A stretch of 64,000 bases of DNA. It comes from Nissabacter sp. SGAir0207 (GTDB taxonomy: Bacteria > Pseudomonadota > Gammaproteobacteria > Enterobacterales > Enterobacteriaceae). Location of the stretch: contig NZ_CP028039.1 in NCBI RefSeq assembly GCF_005491205.1, forward strand, positions 37,765 to 101,764, given 5' to 3'. The translations under genes were made by a program, and so were the position numbers. The notes below the pieces were generated by a model that was not told where the DNA came from, made no database searches, and saw only the letters and a program-made list of their open reading frames with translations. Below, one piece after another: positions 42,213-50,509 of this stretch. The stretch's first letter is position 1. Each line of letters opens with the position of its first letter.

Positions 42213-42556
42213 GGGGTCTACCTCTTCTACTCGGATGTGTTCAAAGGATAGTCCCTTTTATCATCATTTATACGCTTTCCTTGCGTGACTTGATTATGCG
42301 ACAACATGTGTATTAATGCAATCTTTTGTCGCTTTTATGGAGGTTATCGTGCCCTCTGCCTTAGTGCTGTAGTGTTAGAAACATGTTAAAAAGCTGCGGT
42401 TAGGCAGCTTTAGTTTGCTTTACAAAATCACTTACAACTGTTGTAAAGATACAGCTATTTCTAGGCCGACACGGATAAATTCCATTAAACCCAAAATAAA
42501 CATAAATATATTTGTATTGTCCATAAAAACCTTTTTAAAAAAGGTACGCTATAACA

Positions 42557-42577
42557 AACAGTTATTGGCTTTATAGC
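42557..42577 (+). repeat. 21-bp direct repeat, copy 1
   Basis: AACAGTTATTGGCTTTATAG plus C, identical to 42707-42727 exactly 150 bp downstream. Confidence 0.85.
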
Positions 42578-42706
42578 GCACATGTGAATAGATTATTGGC
42601 AGTTTGCAGCTGCCCATGCTTGGCGTTTTTTAACAAAAAGTGCTAATTATTCATTTTGCCCTCCTAAATTCCTTGCAAGGTAGAATCCAAAGACTTACCG
42701 TTAATG

Positions 42707-42727
42707 AACAGTTATTGGCTTTATAGC
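42707..42727 (+). repeat. 21-bp direct repeat, copy 2
   Basis: Identical to 42557-42577. Each copy is followed by GCAGTTTGCAGCTGC 12-22 bp later, so the whole block is a diverged duplication. Confidence 0.85.
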
Positions 42728-42766
42728 CTACAGCTTGTAGCAGTTTGCAGCTGCTCAGCAAATGAA

Positions 42767-42795
42767 AACCTGGACTTCTGTCCGGGTTTTTTTTT
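42767..42795 (+). terminator. Strong terminator inside the non-coding region
   Basis: AACCTGGAC/GTCCGGGTT stem, 4-nt loop and nine T residues. No plus-strand coding gene precedes it within 1.5 kb, so it probably ends an untranslated RNA. Confidence 0.8.
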
Positions 42796-43028
42796 GCCTT
42801 AAGTAAATATCTTTCCATGGATTTGATGAATGTGCAACCACCTGTCAATAATTTAGCACTTTTTGCCTAACCCACCTAGGTCAACCTGTGCTATTTGCCT
42901 TCAATCTCCTGTCTTACTCAGCGTCAGGCTCAATTAAGAAAGCCTGAGCTTAACCACATTTAATTTTATGAAAATAAAGGGTTTTAACTCGCTGCGGCTT
43001 CACTCTTGACGTACTTGCCAGCCCACAC

Positions 43029-43048
43029 TACTGTATGAATATACATAT
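43029..43048. promoter_or_regulatory. LexA (SOS) box upstream of humD
   Basis: TACTGTATGAATATACATAT matches the LexA consensus TACTGTATATATATACAGTA at 16 of 20 positions, with an intact CTGT half-site and a one-base change in the other half. It lies 22 bp before ATG 43070. Confidence 0.75.
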
Positions 43049-43069
43049 AAATTAATGCAGGTGATTTTT

Positions 43070-43462
43070 ATGGGCTTCCCTTCCCCAGCGCAAGACTACG
43101 CGCGCCCCCGGCTTAGCCTGGATGCTATTGCTCGGGTCTCTATCCCTGCCACCTACTTCATGCGGGCGGCAGACTATTTACCATCAGTAGGTATTCTCAA
43201 AGGCTCAGTATTGGTGATCGACCGCAGTTTAGACCCCAAACACGGATCGCTCCTGATTGCCTGGCTGGGCGGTGAATTTAAGGTTGTGCGTTACGTGAGT
43301 GTGCCGGAGCCGGCATTACAGCGGTTAACAAAAGAGCATGATGTAATTAAATTGAGCGATTATGCGGTGTCTGGCGGTGATGACTCGCCTATCTGGGGGG
43401 TGATTGCGTATGTGCTGTCTGACGTGTCGGGGCGCGTGTTTAATCAAGCACCAGGCATTTAG
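43070..43462 (+). CDS. humD: HumD, UmuD'-like protein
   Basis: 130 aa from ATG 43070 (AGGTG upstream). It begins MGFPSPAQDYARPRLSLDAI, which aligns with UmuD from the residue just after its self-cleavage site (GFPSPAADY). The serine of UmuD SGDSM is replaced (RAADYLPSV) and the catalytic lysine region GEFTVKK reads GEFKVVR, so it cannot cleave itself and mimics the already processed UmuD'. P1 HumD works this way and supports host UmuC in translesion synthesis. Controlled by the SOS box upstream. Confidence 0.85.
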   Translation: MGFPSPAQDYARPRLSLDAIARVSIPATYFMRAADYLPSVGILKGSVLVIDRSLDPKHGSLLIAWLGGEFKVVRYVSVPEPALQRLTKEHDVIKLSDYAVSGGDDSPIWGVIAYVLSDVSGRVFNQAPGI

Positions 43463-43504
43463 CTTATGCAGGTGAAGCAAGGCCGCTGATGGGCGGCCTC
43501 TGAG

Positions 43505-43675
43505 TTAAATGGCGTGAAGATGCTGGTAAAGGGCGAACTCACAAATGACAGAGGTGGCCACCAGCGCCAGGATGCGTAACCAAGCCTTTTTCCAGCCGTG
43601 AGTACGATACTCAAGCATTGCCCATACAATCAGGACACTGACAGTCACAGTGATGCAGAGCGTATAAATCGACAT
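43505..43675 (-). CDS. Small membrane protein (two spans)
   Basis: 56 aa: MSIYTLCITVTVSVLIVWAM, a basic turn (EYRTHGWKKAWLR), then a second hydrophobic helix. Its ATG overlaps the TGA of the upstream gene (ATGA at 43672-43675 on the minus strand), strong support for a real coupled gene. A GGCCGC/GCGGCC hairpin follows between it and humD. Confidence 0.65.
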   Translation of the reverse strand: MSIYTLCITVTVSVLIVWAMLEYRTHGWKKAWLRILALVATSVICEFALYQHLHAI

Positions 43676-43938
43676 CAATGTACCCTCTTCATCACAAAGA
43701 CTGGAATATCAGGATCTACCTGAAGGCCGCGGAAAAGCGTCGCAGAATGCGCAGGAGCATCATCACAGGGCTTAATTTGTATAACTGAGACCGGATTGGC
43801 GACATCTAACCAAAAACGCTCTAAGAGCGCTTCCACGAATCTATACAAATAGGGGTGTAAATCCATCGATCCATCTGGCTGCTGCGTTGGCTTGAGGCCG
43901 TGAGCGAGGAGCATGGCCTTAATGTCTTGCTTATTCAT
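43675..43938 (-). CDS. Unknown small protein
   Basis: 87 aa from ATG 43938 (MNKQDIKAMLLAHGLKPTQQ). The in-frame extension upstream lies inside the previous gene. DGSMDLHPYLYRFVEALLER is helical and the end is beta-rich. Overlaps neighbours on both sides. Confidence 0.55.
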   Translation of the reverse strand: MNKQDIKAMLLAHGLKPTQQPDGSMDLHPYLYRFVEALLERFWLDVANPVSVIQIKPCDDAPAHSATLFRGLQVDPDIPVFVMKRVH

Positions 43939-44389
43939 CTTGTCCTTCAAAATGGGTAAAAACAGGCAGAGGCTGGCCATCGTAGTCAGGAGAGATCTTA
44001 AGCATGTCTTGGTATTTTTTTGGGAATGGTGGACTTTCCCACGCCACGCCAAGCGCGCGCGCCATGTCGATGGTCGGAGCGATAGGCAACGCCTGCCAGC
44101 CCGGTGCCAGGTCAGCGCCTGGATCCAGGTCGGGCGTGGTAACGCCCAGGAGCATAGCCAGCGCGCGGTAGTTTTGCTCTGAGTGGTAACGCCCTTTGCA
44201 GCGTACCAGTTTCACTGCGGCTTCTTTGATGGCCACCAGCTCCTGCATAGCGGTAACCTGGCCGCGCAGTTCTAGCAGCTCCTTAGCCATGGAAACCGCT
44301 AGATCATGGTTAGGGGTGATGACGGCGCCGTTTACTGGTTCGCGGATGAAGGCTTCCAACTCGCGATCTGTGGCTTTTTCGTTAATCAA
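43931..44389 (-). CDS. Ea22-like accessory protein
   Basis: 152 aa. MINEKATDRELEAFIREPVN, a helical core with AKELLELRGQVTAMQELVAI and GRYHSEQNYRALAMLLG resemble the coiled, query-like proteins of the Ea22/ead group common in the accessory regions of enterobacterial phages. Role unknown. Confidence 0.5.
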   Translation of the reverse strand: MINEKATDRELEAFIREPVNGAVITPNHDLAVSMAKELLELRGQVTAMQELVAIKEAAVKLVRCKGRYHSEQNYRALAMLLGVTTPDLDPGADLAPGWQALPIAPTIDMARALGVAWESPPFPKKYQDMLKISPDYDGQPLPVFTHFEGQDE

Positions 44390-44461
44390 TTATCTGTACT
44401 CATTAATCTACTGTGTAGTTGGGGCGGTATGCCGCCCGCTTAGAATTCAACATACCTATTG

Positions 44462-45139
44462 TCAGCCGTAATGAATCACGCCCCCCACCACTTCGCTACC
44501 AGCGGCTTGGATTGTGAGAGCGGCCAGCTCATGTGGCGGCACCGCTGCTAAGGGTGAAACGGTATAGACAATGCGGCAATGCTCTTCACATCCAGGATGC
44601 TTTTTCGATGCATCCCACTCAGCCTCGGTAACATCACACCAAATGTCAGGGGCGGGACTGGTTTGATAGATAAGCTCTTGCGTCCGCAGCCGCTCAAGGT
44701 CTGCCGCCATAGCATCGCGCTGTGCAGTGGCCAGTAGTACATGCTGACCACGGAATTCTGCTTTGGCTTCAGCAGCCTCTACCCGGTCGATAAGCTCTAA
44801 AATAGTGACGCTGATGACTGCAAGTGACGCATTATCGAAAGCGCCCAGCGCAACCTGTGCCTTCAGCTTGCGTAAATCAGAAAGCTGTAGAGGGCTGAAG
44901 ATGCTTTCAGCAGGCGCGCGGTTTTCTTCACCTTGCTGCCCTAGCCCCGAGTCTGATAGCAGACAATGAACGAAAGATCGTGCTTCACGCTGGGCAATGC
45001 CTCGCTCTGAGATGGCCTTCGTAGCAGCCTCTGCTGGGATGTCAGCGTCTTGCAAGTGCATCTGGTAGCGACCAAGAATGTCATCCGGTATATGCCCCTC
45101 CAGCAGCTCAGGAAGGAAGCGCACCTGCTCATCACTCAT
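44462..45139 (-). CDS. Ea22/Ead-like accessory protein
   Basis: 225 aa from ATG 45139 (MSDEQVRFLPELLEGHIPDD), after GGAG. LRKLKAQVALGAFDNASLAV and a coiled middle precede PDIWCDVTEAEWDASKKHPG and a short end. Accessory phage protein of unknown role. Confidence 0.55.
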   Translation of the reverse strand: MSDEQVRFLPELLEGHIPDDILGRYQMHLQDADIPAEAATKAISERGIAQREARSFVHCLLSDSGLGQQGEENRAPAESIFSPLQLSDLRKLKAQVALGAFDNASLAVISVTILELIDRVEAAEAKAEFRGQHVLLATAQRDAMAADLERLRTQELIYQTSPAPDIWCDVTEAEWDASKKHPGCEEHCRIVYTVSPLAAVPPHELAALTIQAAGSEVVGGVIHYG

Positions 45140-45428
45140 CTTTTTCTCCTTCGAACCAGTCCCAATCATCTTCACGCTGGTAGGCCTGAAGGGGGTTTGC
45201 CTCTTTGCGGGCTGTCTTTTCGTAATCATCCAGCTCGAACGGTGTCAGCTTGCAGGTGTCCGCCACGGCCACACCGATTTGTGCCAGTGACATCGCGGCG
45301 GTGTGGATGTCCAGGAGCCGGCGAGCCTCATCTGCTGATGGACTTAAGCGGTCGTCGCGGCGCATTGCCTCACGAATGTCGATCGCTTCCCCTCGGAGGC
45401 GCACGGCGTGTTGTACTGGTGCTGTCAT
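45132..45428 (-). CDS. Unknown small acidic-tailed protein
   Basis: 98 aa from ATG 45428 (MTAPVQHAVRLRGEAIDIRE), with GGAA six bases upstream. An ATG 12 bp earlier is possible. Helical, with DDWDWFEGEKDE at the end. Overlaps the next gene by eight bases. Confidence 0.5.
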   Translation of the reverse strand: MTAPVQHAVRLRGEAIDIREAMRRDDRLSPSADEARRLLDIHTAAMSLAQIGVAVADTCKLTPFELDDYEKTARKEANPLQAYQREDDWDWFEGEKDE

Positions 45429-45443
45429 TGTCTGTTCCATTGC

Positions 45444-45809
45444 TTAAACGCCAAGCCTGTAATGGCTGGATTGTGCGAAAAGCATGGCATCCAGCAGCGG
45501 GGTATTCGGTTTCGGGCGGCCGGAATCGGCCAAGGTGATATCCCGGCGGCCAGCCTGGACAAACTTCTTCAACGTGGTGGCCTCATCAAGCAGGCTTTCG
45601 CGCTGCTGGCGCTGGTAATCCAGCTCCTGATTGGCCGTTGCCAGCTGGTGCTTGAGCTGCTGCACCCCGTCCACCAGCTCCTGGCAGTCGCCGGCAGTCA
45701 GGCTTAACAGAGGTGTGCCAATTGTGGCCTGGCGCTGCCATTCAGCAGGGGCATTGATGAACATCTCCAGGCTGTGGAGCAGCTCATCAAGGCGGGTTTC
45801 AAAGCTCAT
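45444..45809 (-). CDS. Coiled-coil accessory protein
   Basis: 121 aa. Residues 45-90 form a coiled coil (VQQLKHQLATANQELDYQRQ). The rest is unremarkable. Four-base overlap with the gene upstream. Confidence 0.55.
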   Translation of the reverse strand: MSFETRLDELLHSLEMFINAPAEWQRQATIGTPLLSLTAGDCQELVDGVQQLKHQLATANQELDYQRQQRESLLDEATTLKKFVQAGRRDITLADSGRPKPNTPLLDAMLFAQSSHYRLGV

Positions 45810-46153
45810 TTGTTTTCCTTCGAGGGTAACGTGGTGTCTACCAGGGGGATAGCATCCTTTAGCGCTTCCAGATCTAACACGCGCTCGGCCATCGCCAAGC
45901 GCATAGGGATGTTCATGCGGTCATTGGCCAGGAGGAACGCCGCCGCGCCGGCACAGTGCTTTTCCACTCCCTGCTTTCTTGTGATTTGCTCAGTAGTTTT
46001 GTGACAGCGGAAATTAGAGAAGTCATCATCCAGCATGTCGCGCTTAATGCTGTCCAGCCGGCCGGGTGCCAGCTCATAGCCGCCGTCTTTGAGGAACGGG
46101 CATTCAGGGCATGGCTTTTTCAGTGCAAAGAACCGTTTGAAATCCATAATCAT
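45806..46153 (-). CDS. Cys-rich, probably metal-binding accessory protein
   Basis: 115 aa. Cysteines in KKPCPECPFLKDGG (residues about 13-26), FRCHKTTEQ and VEKHCAGAAAFLL suggest a zinc or Fe-S site. Similar small proteins with PC..CPF...C..H...C occur in many phages, with unknown function. Confidence 0.6.
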   Translation of the reverse strand: MIMDFKRFFALKKPCPECPFLKDGGYELAPGRLDSIKRDMLDDDFSNFRCHKTTEQITRKQGVEKHCAGAAAFLLANDRMNIPMRLAMAERVLDLEALKDAIPLVDTTLPSKENK

Positions 46154-46183
46154 CGATCTCGCTCAATGGGTAGCCAAGCGCGG

Positions 46184-46384
46184 TTATCGCGTTTGCGCAT
46201 ACAGCTCGTTGCCTAAGAAGCGGACTTTTCTGATCTGCTCTTCAAAGCCATAGCTCTTTAGCAGCTCATGCGCCGCGCGCTCCAGCTCCGCTTTGAAGGC
46301 AAGATACCCACCTTCCGGCAGTTGCTCCATTAAGGCCTCTATAGGCGTAAGCTGCGGGAGATTAGAGGGTTTTTCTTGGATCAT
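46184..46384 (-). CDS. Small helical protein
   Basis: 66 aa (MIQEKPSNLPQLTPIEALME). It overlaps the end of the upstream gene by four bases. No family recognised. Confidence 0.5.
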   Translation of the reverse strand: MIQEKPSNLPQLTPIEALMEQLPEGGYLAFKAELERAAHELLKSYGFEEQIRKVRFLGNELYAQTR

Positions 46385-47550
46385 AGCGATGCCTCGTTAT
46401 CACCCTCACTGGATATGGGCTGAAGTGTGAAAAACTCCTGTGGGCGCAACACCGGCGCAGGATCTTTCATCACCTCAATAGTCTTGCTGTGCAGCTGCTC
46501 CAGCTGCGCGATAACGCTATCGATATGCTCCTGGGTCAGGTCATCCGATACCTTGGCCATCGGCACTAGCTTGCGGTGAAAGTAGGCTTTGACGTCCATT
46601 ACCCAGATATCTAACCGCTCCTCTAAATGCTTGGCATAGGCCACCTTCTCCGCCAGCTTGCCACCACGTGAAAAATGCCTTTTGATCTCCTCCAGCATGG
46701 CAAGCGCGCGCTCAATGACCACCAGCTTCATGCGAGACGTATCCCCCACGTTGCGGGCAGATAGGTAAGCATCCATGCAGCCATACCGGGAAATCATGAA
46801 GTGAGCGAAGTCCTTAGACATCCCCTCTTTTGGCGGCGCGCCAGCAGCACAGCTCAGGACATTCCGCCAAAGAGCTTTGGACAGGTTCAAGCACTCCTCC
46901 CGACTCACTTTACGGCCGTTGGGGCACAAGTAGATCTGTTGCGGGAAATGCTCATCGTCATCGGTGGCGTCAACGAAATAGTTAGCCGCTTCGCCCATCT
47001 CCTGAGCTTCGCGCACACTAAGGCTAACGTAGCGTATCAGGCCGCTCATTTTAGGGCGGAAGCGGTTTAGGCGCTTTTCCATGTAAATGCGCTCTTCATC
47101 AGTCACACATTGGGAAGGGTGCGTCGCCTCAATAAGCAGCTTCATCTTGTAGCACATCTTCGCCAATGCATTGGCTTGGGCAGGTGTTACTAGGGCGTTG
47201 CGAGACAAGGCAGTAGCCACCTGAATCTGCTCCCTGGCCACCTCGCAGACTGGTATGCCTCGGATGCATAGCCCCTCCTCCCTCTTATCTTCCCTTGCCT
47301 GCTGAGTGCCAAAGTTCGCGTGAACGGCTATCAGTGCTTTACGGAATGCAGGCAGGGTATTGCGTGGCAGTCTGAAGATAATCGGCAGATAGCCAGCCTC
47401 AGTCACTGCCTGGCGCTCAAAGGTAGGGTAATCAGCACTCAGAAGACTTTCAGCAAACACGACTACATCAGGACGGCCAACAATAACCACATTGATGCAC
47501 CCTTTCTGATAGTCCGGACTGCCTTTAGGAATGAAGTGACATTTAATCAT
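46381..47550 (-). CDS. Large unknown phage protein
   Basis: 389 aa. Starts MIKCHFIPKGSPDYQKGCIN, with a Rossmann-like early part (VVIVGRPDVVVFAESLLSAD) and a long helical rest (MEKRLNRFRPKMSGLIRYVS, EERLDIWVMDVKAYFHRKLV). No active-site motif recognised. It heads an operon of small genes down to about 43.5 kb. A TTTTAGGAT-type element lies 70 bp upstream. Confidence 0.6.
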   Translation of the reverse strand: MIKCHFIPKGSPDYQKGCINVVIVGRPDVVVFAESLLSADYPTFERQAVTEAGYLPIIFRLPRNTLPAFRKALIAVHANFGTQQAREDKREEGLCIRGIPVCEVAREQIQVATALSRNALVTPAQANALAKMCYKMKLLIEATHPSQCVTDEERIYMEKRLNRFRPKMSGLIRYVSLSVREAQEMGEAANYFVDATDDDEHFPQQIYLCPNGRKVSREECLNLSKALWRNVLSCAAGAPPKEGMSKDFAHFMISRYGCMDAYLSARNVGDTSRMKLVVIERALAMLEEIKRHFSRGGKLAEKVAYAKHLEERLDIWVMDVKAYFHRKLVPMAKVSDDLTQEHIDSVIAQLEQLHSKTIEVMKDPAPVLRPQEFFTLQPISSEGDNEASL

Positions 47551-47782
47551 GAGAAAAGTCTCAAATCCTTGTTTTGGTGTGTTGAGACTATATCGGGTAT
47601 GCGGCCTGGTATCAATGTGTTTTAGGATTGCCGCACACGTTGATTTAAAGAGATTTTGTTGACTTTTCTATAGCTGGATTCGCTATGCTTCACATACAGT
47701 GGCGCATCAAGGCAGCGGTATTAATCACGCCTAGTTTGTATGGAGTGAAGAGTGCGCCCCCGGCATGACGGGGGCTGATATA
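47551..47782. other. Promoter region between SGNH gene and the 46381 operon
   Basis: Holds the TTTTAGGATTGCCGCACA element (47620-47637) and, after the SGNH stop, the hairpin CCCCCG/CGGGGG near 47756-47773. TTGACT and TATGCT can be read on the plus strand near 47660-47690, but their spacing is 19 bp. Confidence 0.4.
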
Positions 47783-48490
47783 TCAGAACAGGTTAGCGAT
47801 CTCGGTGCGCCAGGCCTTATAGCCTTTGTAGTTGACGTGGGTATCATCTACCGAATATTCGGGGTTTAGCAGGCCATCAATGGTCATTGCCGGGTTGATA
47901 TCCACATAGTGATATTGCTTTTCAGCACAGAGTGCCACCAGTCGGCGGTTTACGTCGTTGATAACGCTGTTTTTCTGCGCCAGAGTTTTGCCAGACAGCA
48001 ACGTAGATTCAACCACCACTTCCATACCTGCCGCTTTAAGCTTATCCGCGATCAGAATGATATTGTTGGCGATCCCCTCAGCGCTCACGCCACGGTCAAT
48101 ATCGTTGGTGCCCAGCATGATGAAGGCCTTTTTCGCCCCAGTGGAGGTGATATCTTCGATGCGCTCGAGTACGCCCGCCGTGTCATCGCCGGCAATACCT
48201 CTATTGACGATTTTATAATCCGGGAAGATATCATCCCATCGGGCATTTTCTGTCAGGCTATCCCCGACCATCACATAGTCGCCTTTACCTTGGAAAGCGC
48301 TATACATGGCTCGTTTGAACAGATAGACAGGGTTCCGCTCAGCTTGTACTTGTTCTTTCGTGAAATACGTGTGCTTCAGTTCGTAAATGTAGTTATAGGG
48401 GAAGACTGCATATTTCCCCAACGCAAAGCTGTAGCCCATTGCGGCTAGCAACCCCACCCCTATTGCGACCTGCTTCATCCTTAATTGCAT
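47783..48490 (-). CDS. Membrane-anchored SGNH/GDSL acylhydrolase
   Basis: 235 aa from ATG 48490 (GGGGA six bases upstream). The frame extends further up but through a hairpin. An N-terminal membrane anchor (residues 7-26, VAIGVGLLAAMGYSFALGKY) is followed by the SGNH blocks: GDS with Ser78, NRGIAGDD (Gly98), GTND (127-130) and DDTH with Asp215/His218. Such enzymes remove acyl groups from glycans or lipids. In a prophage it may alter the host surface as a lysogenic conversion factor. Confidence 0.8.
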   Translation of the reverse strand: MQLRMKQVAIGVGLLAAMGYSFALGKYAVFPYNYIYELKHTYFTKEQVQAERNPVYLFKRAMYSAFQGKGDYVMVGDSLTENARWDDIFPDYKIVNRGIAGDDTAGVLERIEDITSTGAKKAFIMLGTNDIDRGVSAEGIANNIILIADKLKAAGMEVVVESTLLSGKTLAQKNSVINDVNRRLVALCAEKQYHYVDINPAMTIDGLLNPEYSVDDTHVNYKGYKAWRTEIANLF

Positions 48491-48608
48491 ATAAATCCCC
48501 AAAGTAGTATCAGAAAGTTCAGAAAAAAACGTGCACATACTACCCCAGCTGGGACAGGAAGAAAAATGCTTATCGGGGGTTTTGAGAGGTGGGTTTAGTT
48601 TCAGTGGC

Positions 48609-48635
48609 AGTGCTGGTGGCGTGGCGCCACCAGCA
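48609..48635. terminator. Perfect 12-bp hairpin between SPFH and SGNH genes
   Basis: GTGCTGGTGGCG and its exact inverse around a 3-nt loop. No T tail, so it may protect mRNA ends rather than terminate. Confidence 0.5.
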
Positions 48636-48673
48636 CACATAGGTAGCCGGCCTTTAGAGTAAGCCGGCGGCTA

Positions 48674-49513
48674 TTATTTCAGGCTCAGGAACGGCGTCGC
48701 CGCGCCACTTGTGAGGGTTTGTGGGAGGGTGCCATTCCACTTGTTGATCGCCTCCAGTTGCAGCACTTCTGGGTTTTTGCGCAGCGCATCACCACGCAAG
48801 GCGATTGCGTCAGCCTCAGCTTTGGCGCGCAGCGTGGTAGCCTCAGCCTCTCCCCGCGCCTGCTCAATAGCTTTCTGGGCTTCAGCCTTGGACTGGGCGA
48901 TCTCATTTTCACGCAACAACGCGCGCTGGGTGGCTTCGATTTTGGCGTTAATCGACTCTTTGACCTTTTGCGGATAGTCCAGGTCGCTAAGCCAGGACAG
49001 CTTAACGACGCGGATACCCATTGGGTCTAACTTGGCCTTCAGATCCTTAGTGACCTCCTCCAGCAGCTCAGTTTTGCCACCAGCTGCCAGGGAGTTGATA
49101 TCCATCTTGCCGGAGTGGTTGATCAGCGCATCGCTGATGTTCTGGCGAATGTTGATCTCGGTGATCTCATCAACACCCTTACGGTACTTTTGGAATATTT
49201 TGGTCACCTGCGTTGGGTCAACAAAATACTCCACCCCTACTTTTGCCTTCACGTCCATTGAGTCAGAGGTTTGGAAAGTAAAGGGTTCGCGGTAGTTATG
49301 CAGCTGGTTGAAGGTCGGGAACTGGTAAATATCTTCGTTCCAGGTCAGCCAGTATTTACCAACACCCACTTCCTGTTGTTGGACGCCCTTTTCAGTACCG
49401 TATAGGTCAACCTTCACGCCCACATAGCCCGCTGGCACGGTAGCGCGCTCGCAGCCAGTCAGGAGCGCCGCTGCACCGATGATGCAGGCGATCGCAAAAT
49501 GTTTCAATTTCAT
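48674..49513 (-). CDS. SPFH/prohibitin-like lipoprotein
   Basis: 279 aa from ATG 49513. Signal peptide with lipobox LLTGC (Cys21). The SPFH domain spans residues about 25-190 (VPAGYVGVKVDLYG, ISDALINHSGKMDINSLAAG), followed by a coiled coil (IAQSKAEAQKAIEQARGEAE). Prohibitin-type proteins scaffold membranes. Phage homologues are known in large myoviruses, usually without a proven role. Start overlaps the upstream gene by four bases. Confidence 0.8.
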   Translation of the reverse strand: MKLKHFAIACIIGAAALLTGCERATVPAGYVGVKVDLYGTEKGVQQQEVGVGKYWLTWNEDIYQFPTFNQLHNYREPFTFQTSDSMDVKAKVGVEYFVDPTQVTKIFQKYRKGVDEITEINIRQNISDALINHSGKMDINSLAAGGKTELLEEVTKDLKAKLDPMGIRVVKLSWLSDLDYPQKVKESINAKIEATQRALLRENEIAQSKAEAQKAIEQARGEAEATTLRAKAEADAIALRGDALRKNPEVLQLEAINKWNGTLPQTLTSGAATPFLSLK

Positions 49514-49704
49514 GCTTTTTCCTTCTTCATAAATTTCTTGGTGGTAAATGCCCAGTACACACCCACCGGATAGACCAGTGCCAGCACCCCGCCAAATAGG
49601 CATAGCAGAGTTGAGCGACTAGACATCATGGTTGGGAGGGCTAGGCCATATGTGCAAAGGGTGGCCAGTACAGCGGCCAGGAGTTTGAAATAAGCTCGGA
49701 TCAC
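49510..49704 (-). CDS. Small two-span membrane protein
   Basis: 64 aa from GTG 49704 (GAGAG upstream). Two hydrophobic helices (YFKLLAAVLATLCTYGLAL, LLCLFGGVLALVYPVGVYW) and a basic tail KKFMKKEKA. Coupled to the SPFH lipoprotein gene, so the two may act together in the envelope. Confidence 0.65.
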   Translation of the reverse strand: MIRAYFKLLAAVLATLCTYGLALPTMMSSRSTLLCLFGGVLALVYPVGVYWAFTTKKFMKKEKA

Positions 49705-49742
49705 ATAGTGCTCTCATGGAAGCCCGGGAGGGCTGGGGGAAT

Positions 49743-49781
49743 CGTACCGGCATGGCCTCTATCAAAGACCATGCCGGTACG
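49743..49781. terminator. Long 13-bp hairpin after the 49784 gene
   Basis: CGTACCGGCATGG and its inverse, loop of 13 nt, directly past the stop codon. No clear T tail. Confidence 0.5.
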
Positions 49782-49783
49782 GC

Positions 49784-50509
49784 TTAGGCGGTCAGGTTCT
49801 TCAAGCGATCCGTGGCCTGCTCCATCTCGGCCATGGCATCAATCAGCTCATCAGCGGCGTTACGCAGCTTATGGGCAGCGCGCAGCAAATCGGTTTTGAT
49901 GGGACCCAGCCGTTTTTGGAACATGTCCTTTTCCTGGGTTTCACGCTCCTGCATTTCTGCCTGGCGCAGCATCTCTTCTGCCTGACGGCGCAGCTCGGCC
50001 GGGGTATGTTTAAGAGCCTTCAGGACTGGCTCAGTAGGGAGAGAGGTTTTGCTTTCTTGGATCGGCATTTCTTTGATGGTTTCCTTTTCCACAATTGGCA
50101 TGGCGGGTTCAGGGGCTGCACCCCACTTCAGATTAGCGGCGATATCTTTCAGATCGCCCGGCACATAATGAGGGGCTTGGGTTGGTTGGCGTTCTTCTGG
50201 CGGCGTGAGGGTGTGACCCATAGGTGCCATGGGTTCGCCGTGCCGGCTATGCCGGAGGTAAATGGCGCTGCCCGGACGGCCGACCGGATAAATGGTGTAG
50301 ACGTGGATGCGCTCACGGACGTGCACAAATTGAACCAAAAATTCCAGCTCTTTGCTGGTCATGGTTTGCAGTACGCTAACCTTACGCTGCACCATGGCCA
50401 GGCTTACCCCATCTACCTGACGATCGACATACGACTTCAGCTCAGAGAGGTGACGTTGGAGCTTAGGCGGCAGCTTCGGCACGTTTTTGGGCGTGTTGTT
50501 CAGGTTCAT
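49784..50509 (-). CDS. Unknown phage protein with helical C-terminus
   Basis: 241 aa from ATG 50509 (MNLNNTPKNVPKLPPKLQRH). The frame extends upstream in a non-coding-like Arg/Gly-rich stretch that I reject. The middle is Pro-rich and the last 80 residues form helices (HTPAELRRQAEEMLRQAEMQ, LLRAAHKLRNAADELIDAMA). Four-base overlap with the gene upstream. Confidence 0.6.
   Translation of the reverse strand: MNLNNTPKNVPKLPPKLQRHLSELKSYVDRQVDGVSLAMVQRKVSVLQTMTSKELEFLVQFVHVRERIHVYTIYPVGRPGSAIYLRHSRHGEPMAPMGHTLTPPEERQPTQAPHYVPGDLKDIAANLKWGAAPEPAMPIVEKETIKEMPIQESKTSLPTEPVLKALKHTPAELRRQAEEMLRQAEMQERETQEKDMFQKRLGPIKTDLLRAAHKLRNAADELIDAMAEMEQATDRLKNLTA

Larger units (their letters stand above)
42213..43028. 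other. Long structured non-coding region with repeats
   Basis: No gene seen over more than 800 bp. It holds a hairpin AAGCTGC/GCAGCTT at 42391-42410, two copies of a 21-bp repeat (42557-42577, 42707-42727), two copies of GCAGTTTGCAGCTGC (42599-42613, 42740-42754), and an inverted pair CAAAAAGTGCTAA (42634 onward and 42848-42866). A strong plus-strand terminator lies at 42767-42795. Best read as one or two small RNA genes or a regulatory or origin-like region. Confidence 0.55.

Noticed and set aside
42651..42848. Minus-strand 65-codon frame in the repeat region
   Set aside because: It runs through the strong terminator hairpin and the 21-bp repeat, has no ribosome site and a Cys/Leu/Lys composition that does not look coding.
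48491..48640. Longer N-terminus of the SGNH esterase
   Set aside because: The extra residues are encoded in part by a perfect 12-bp hairpin, and there is a good ribosome site for ATG 48490.
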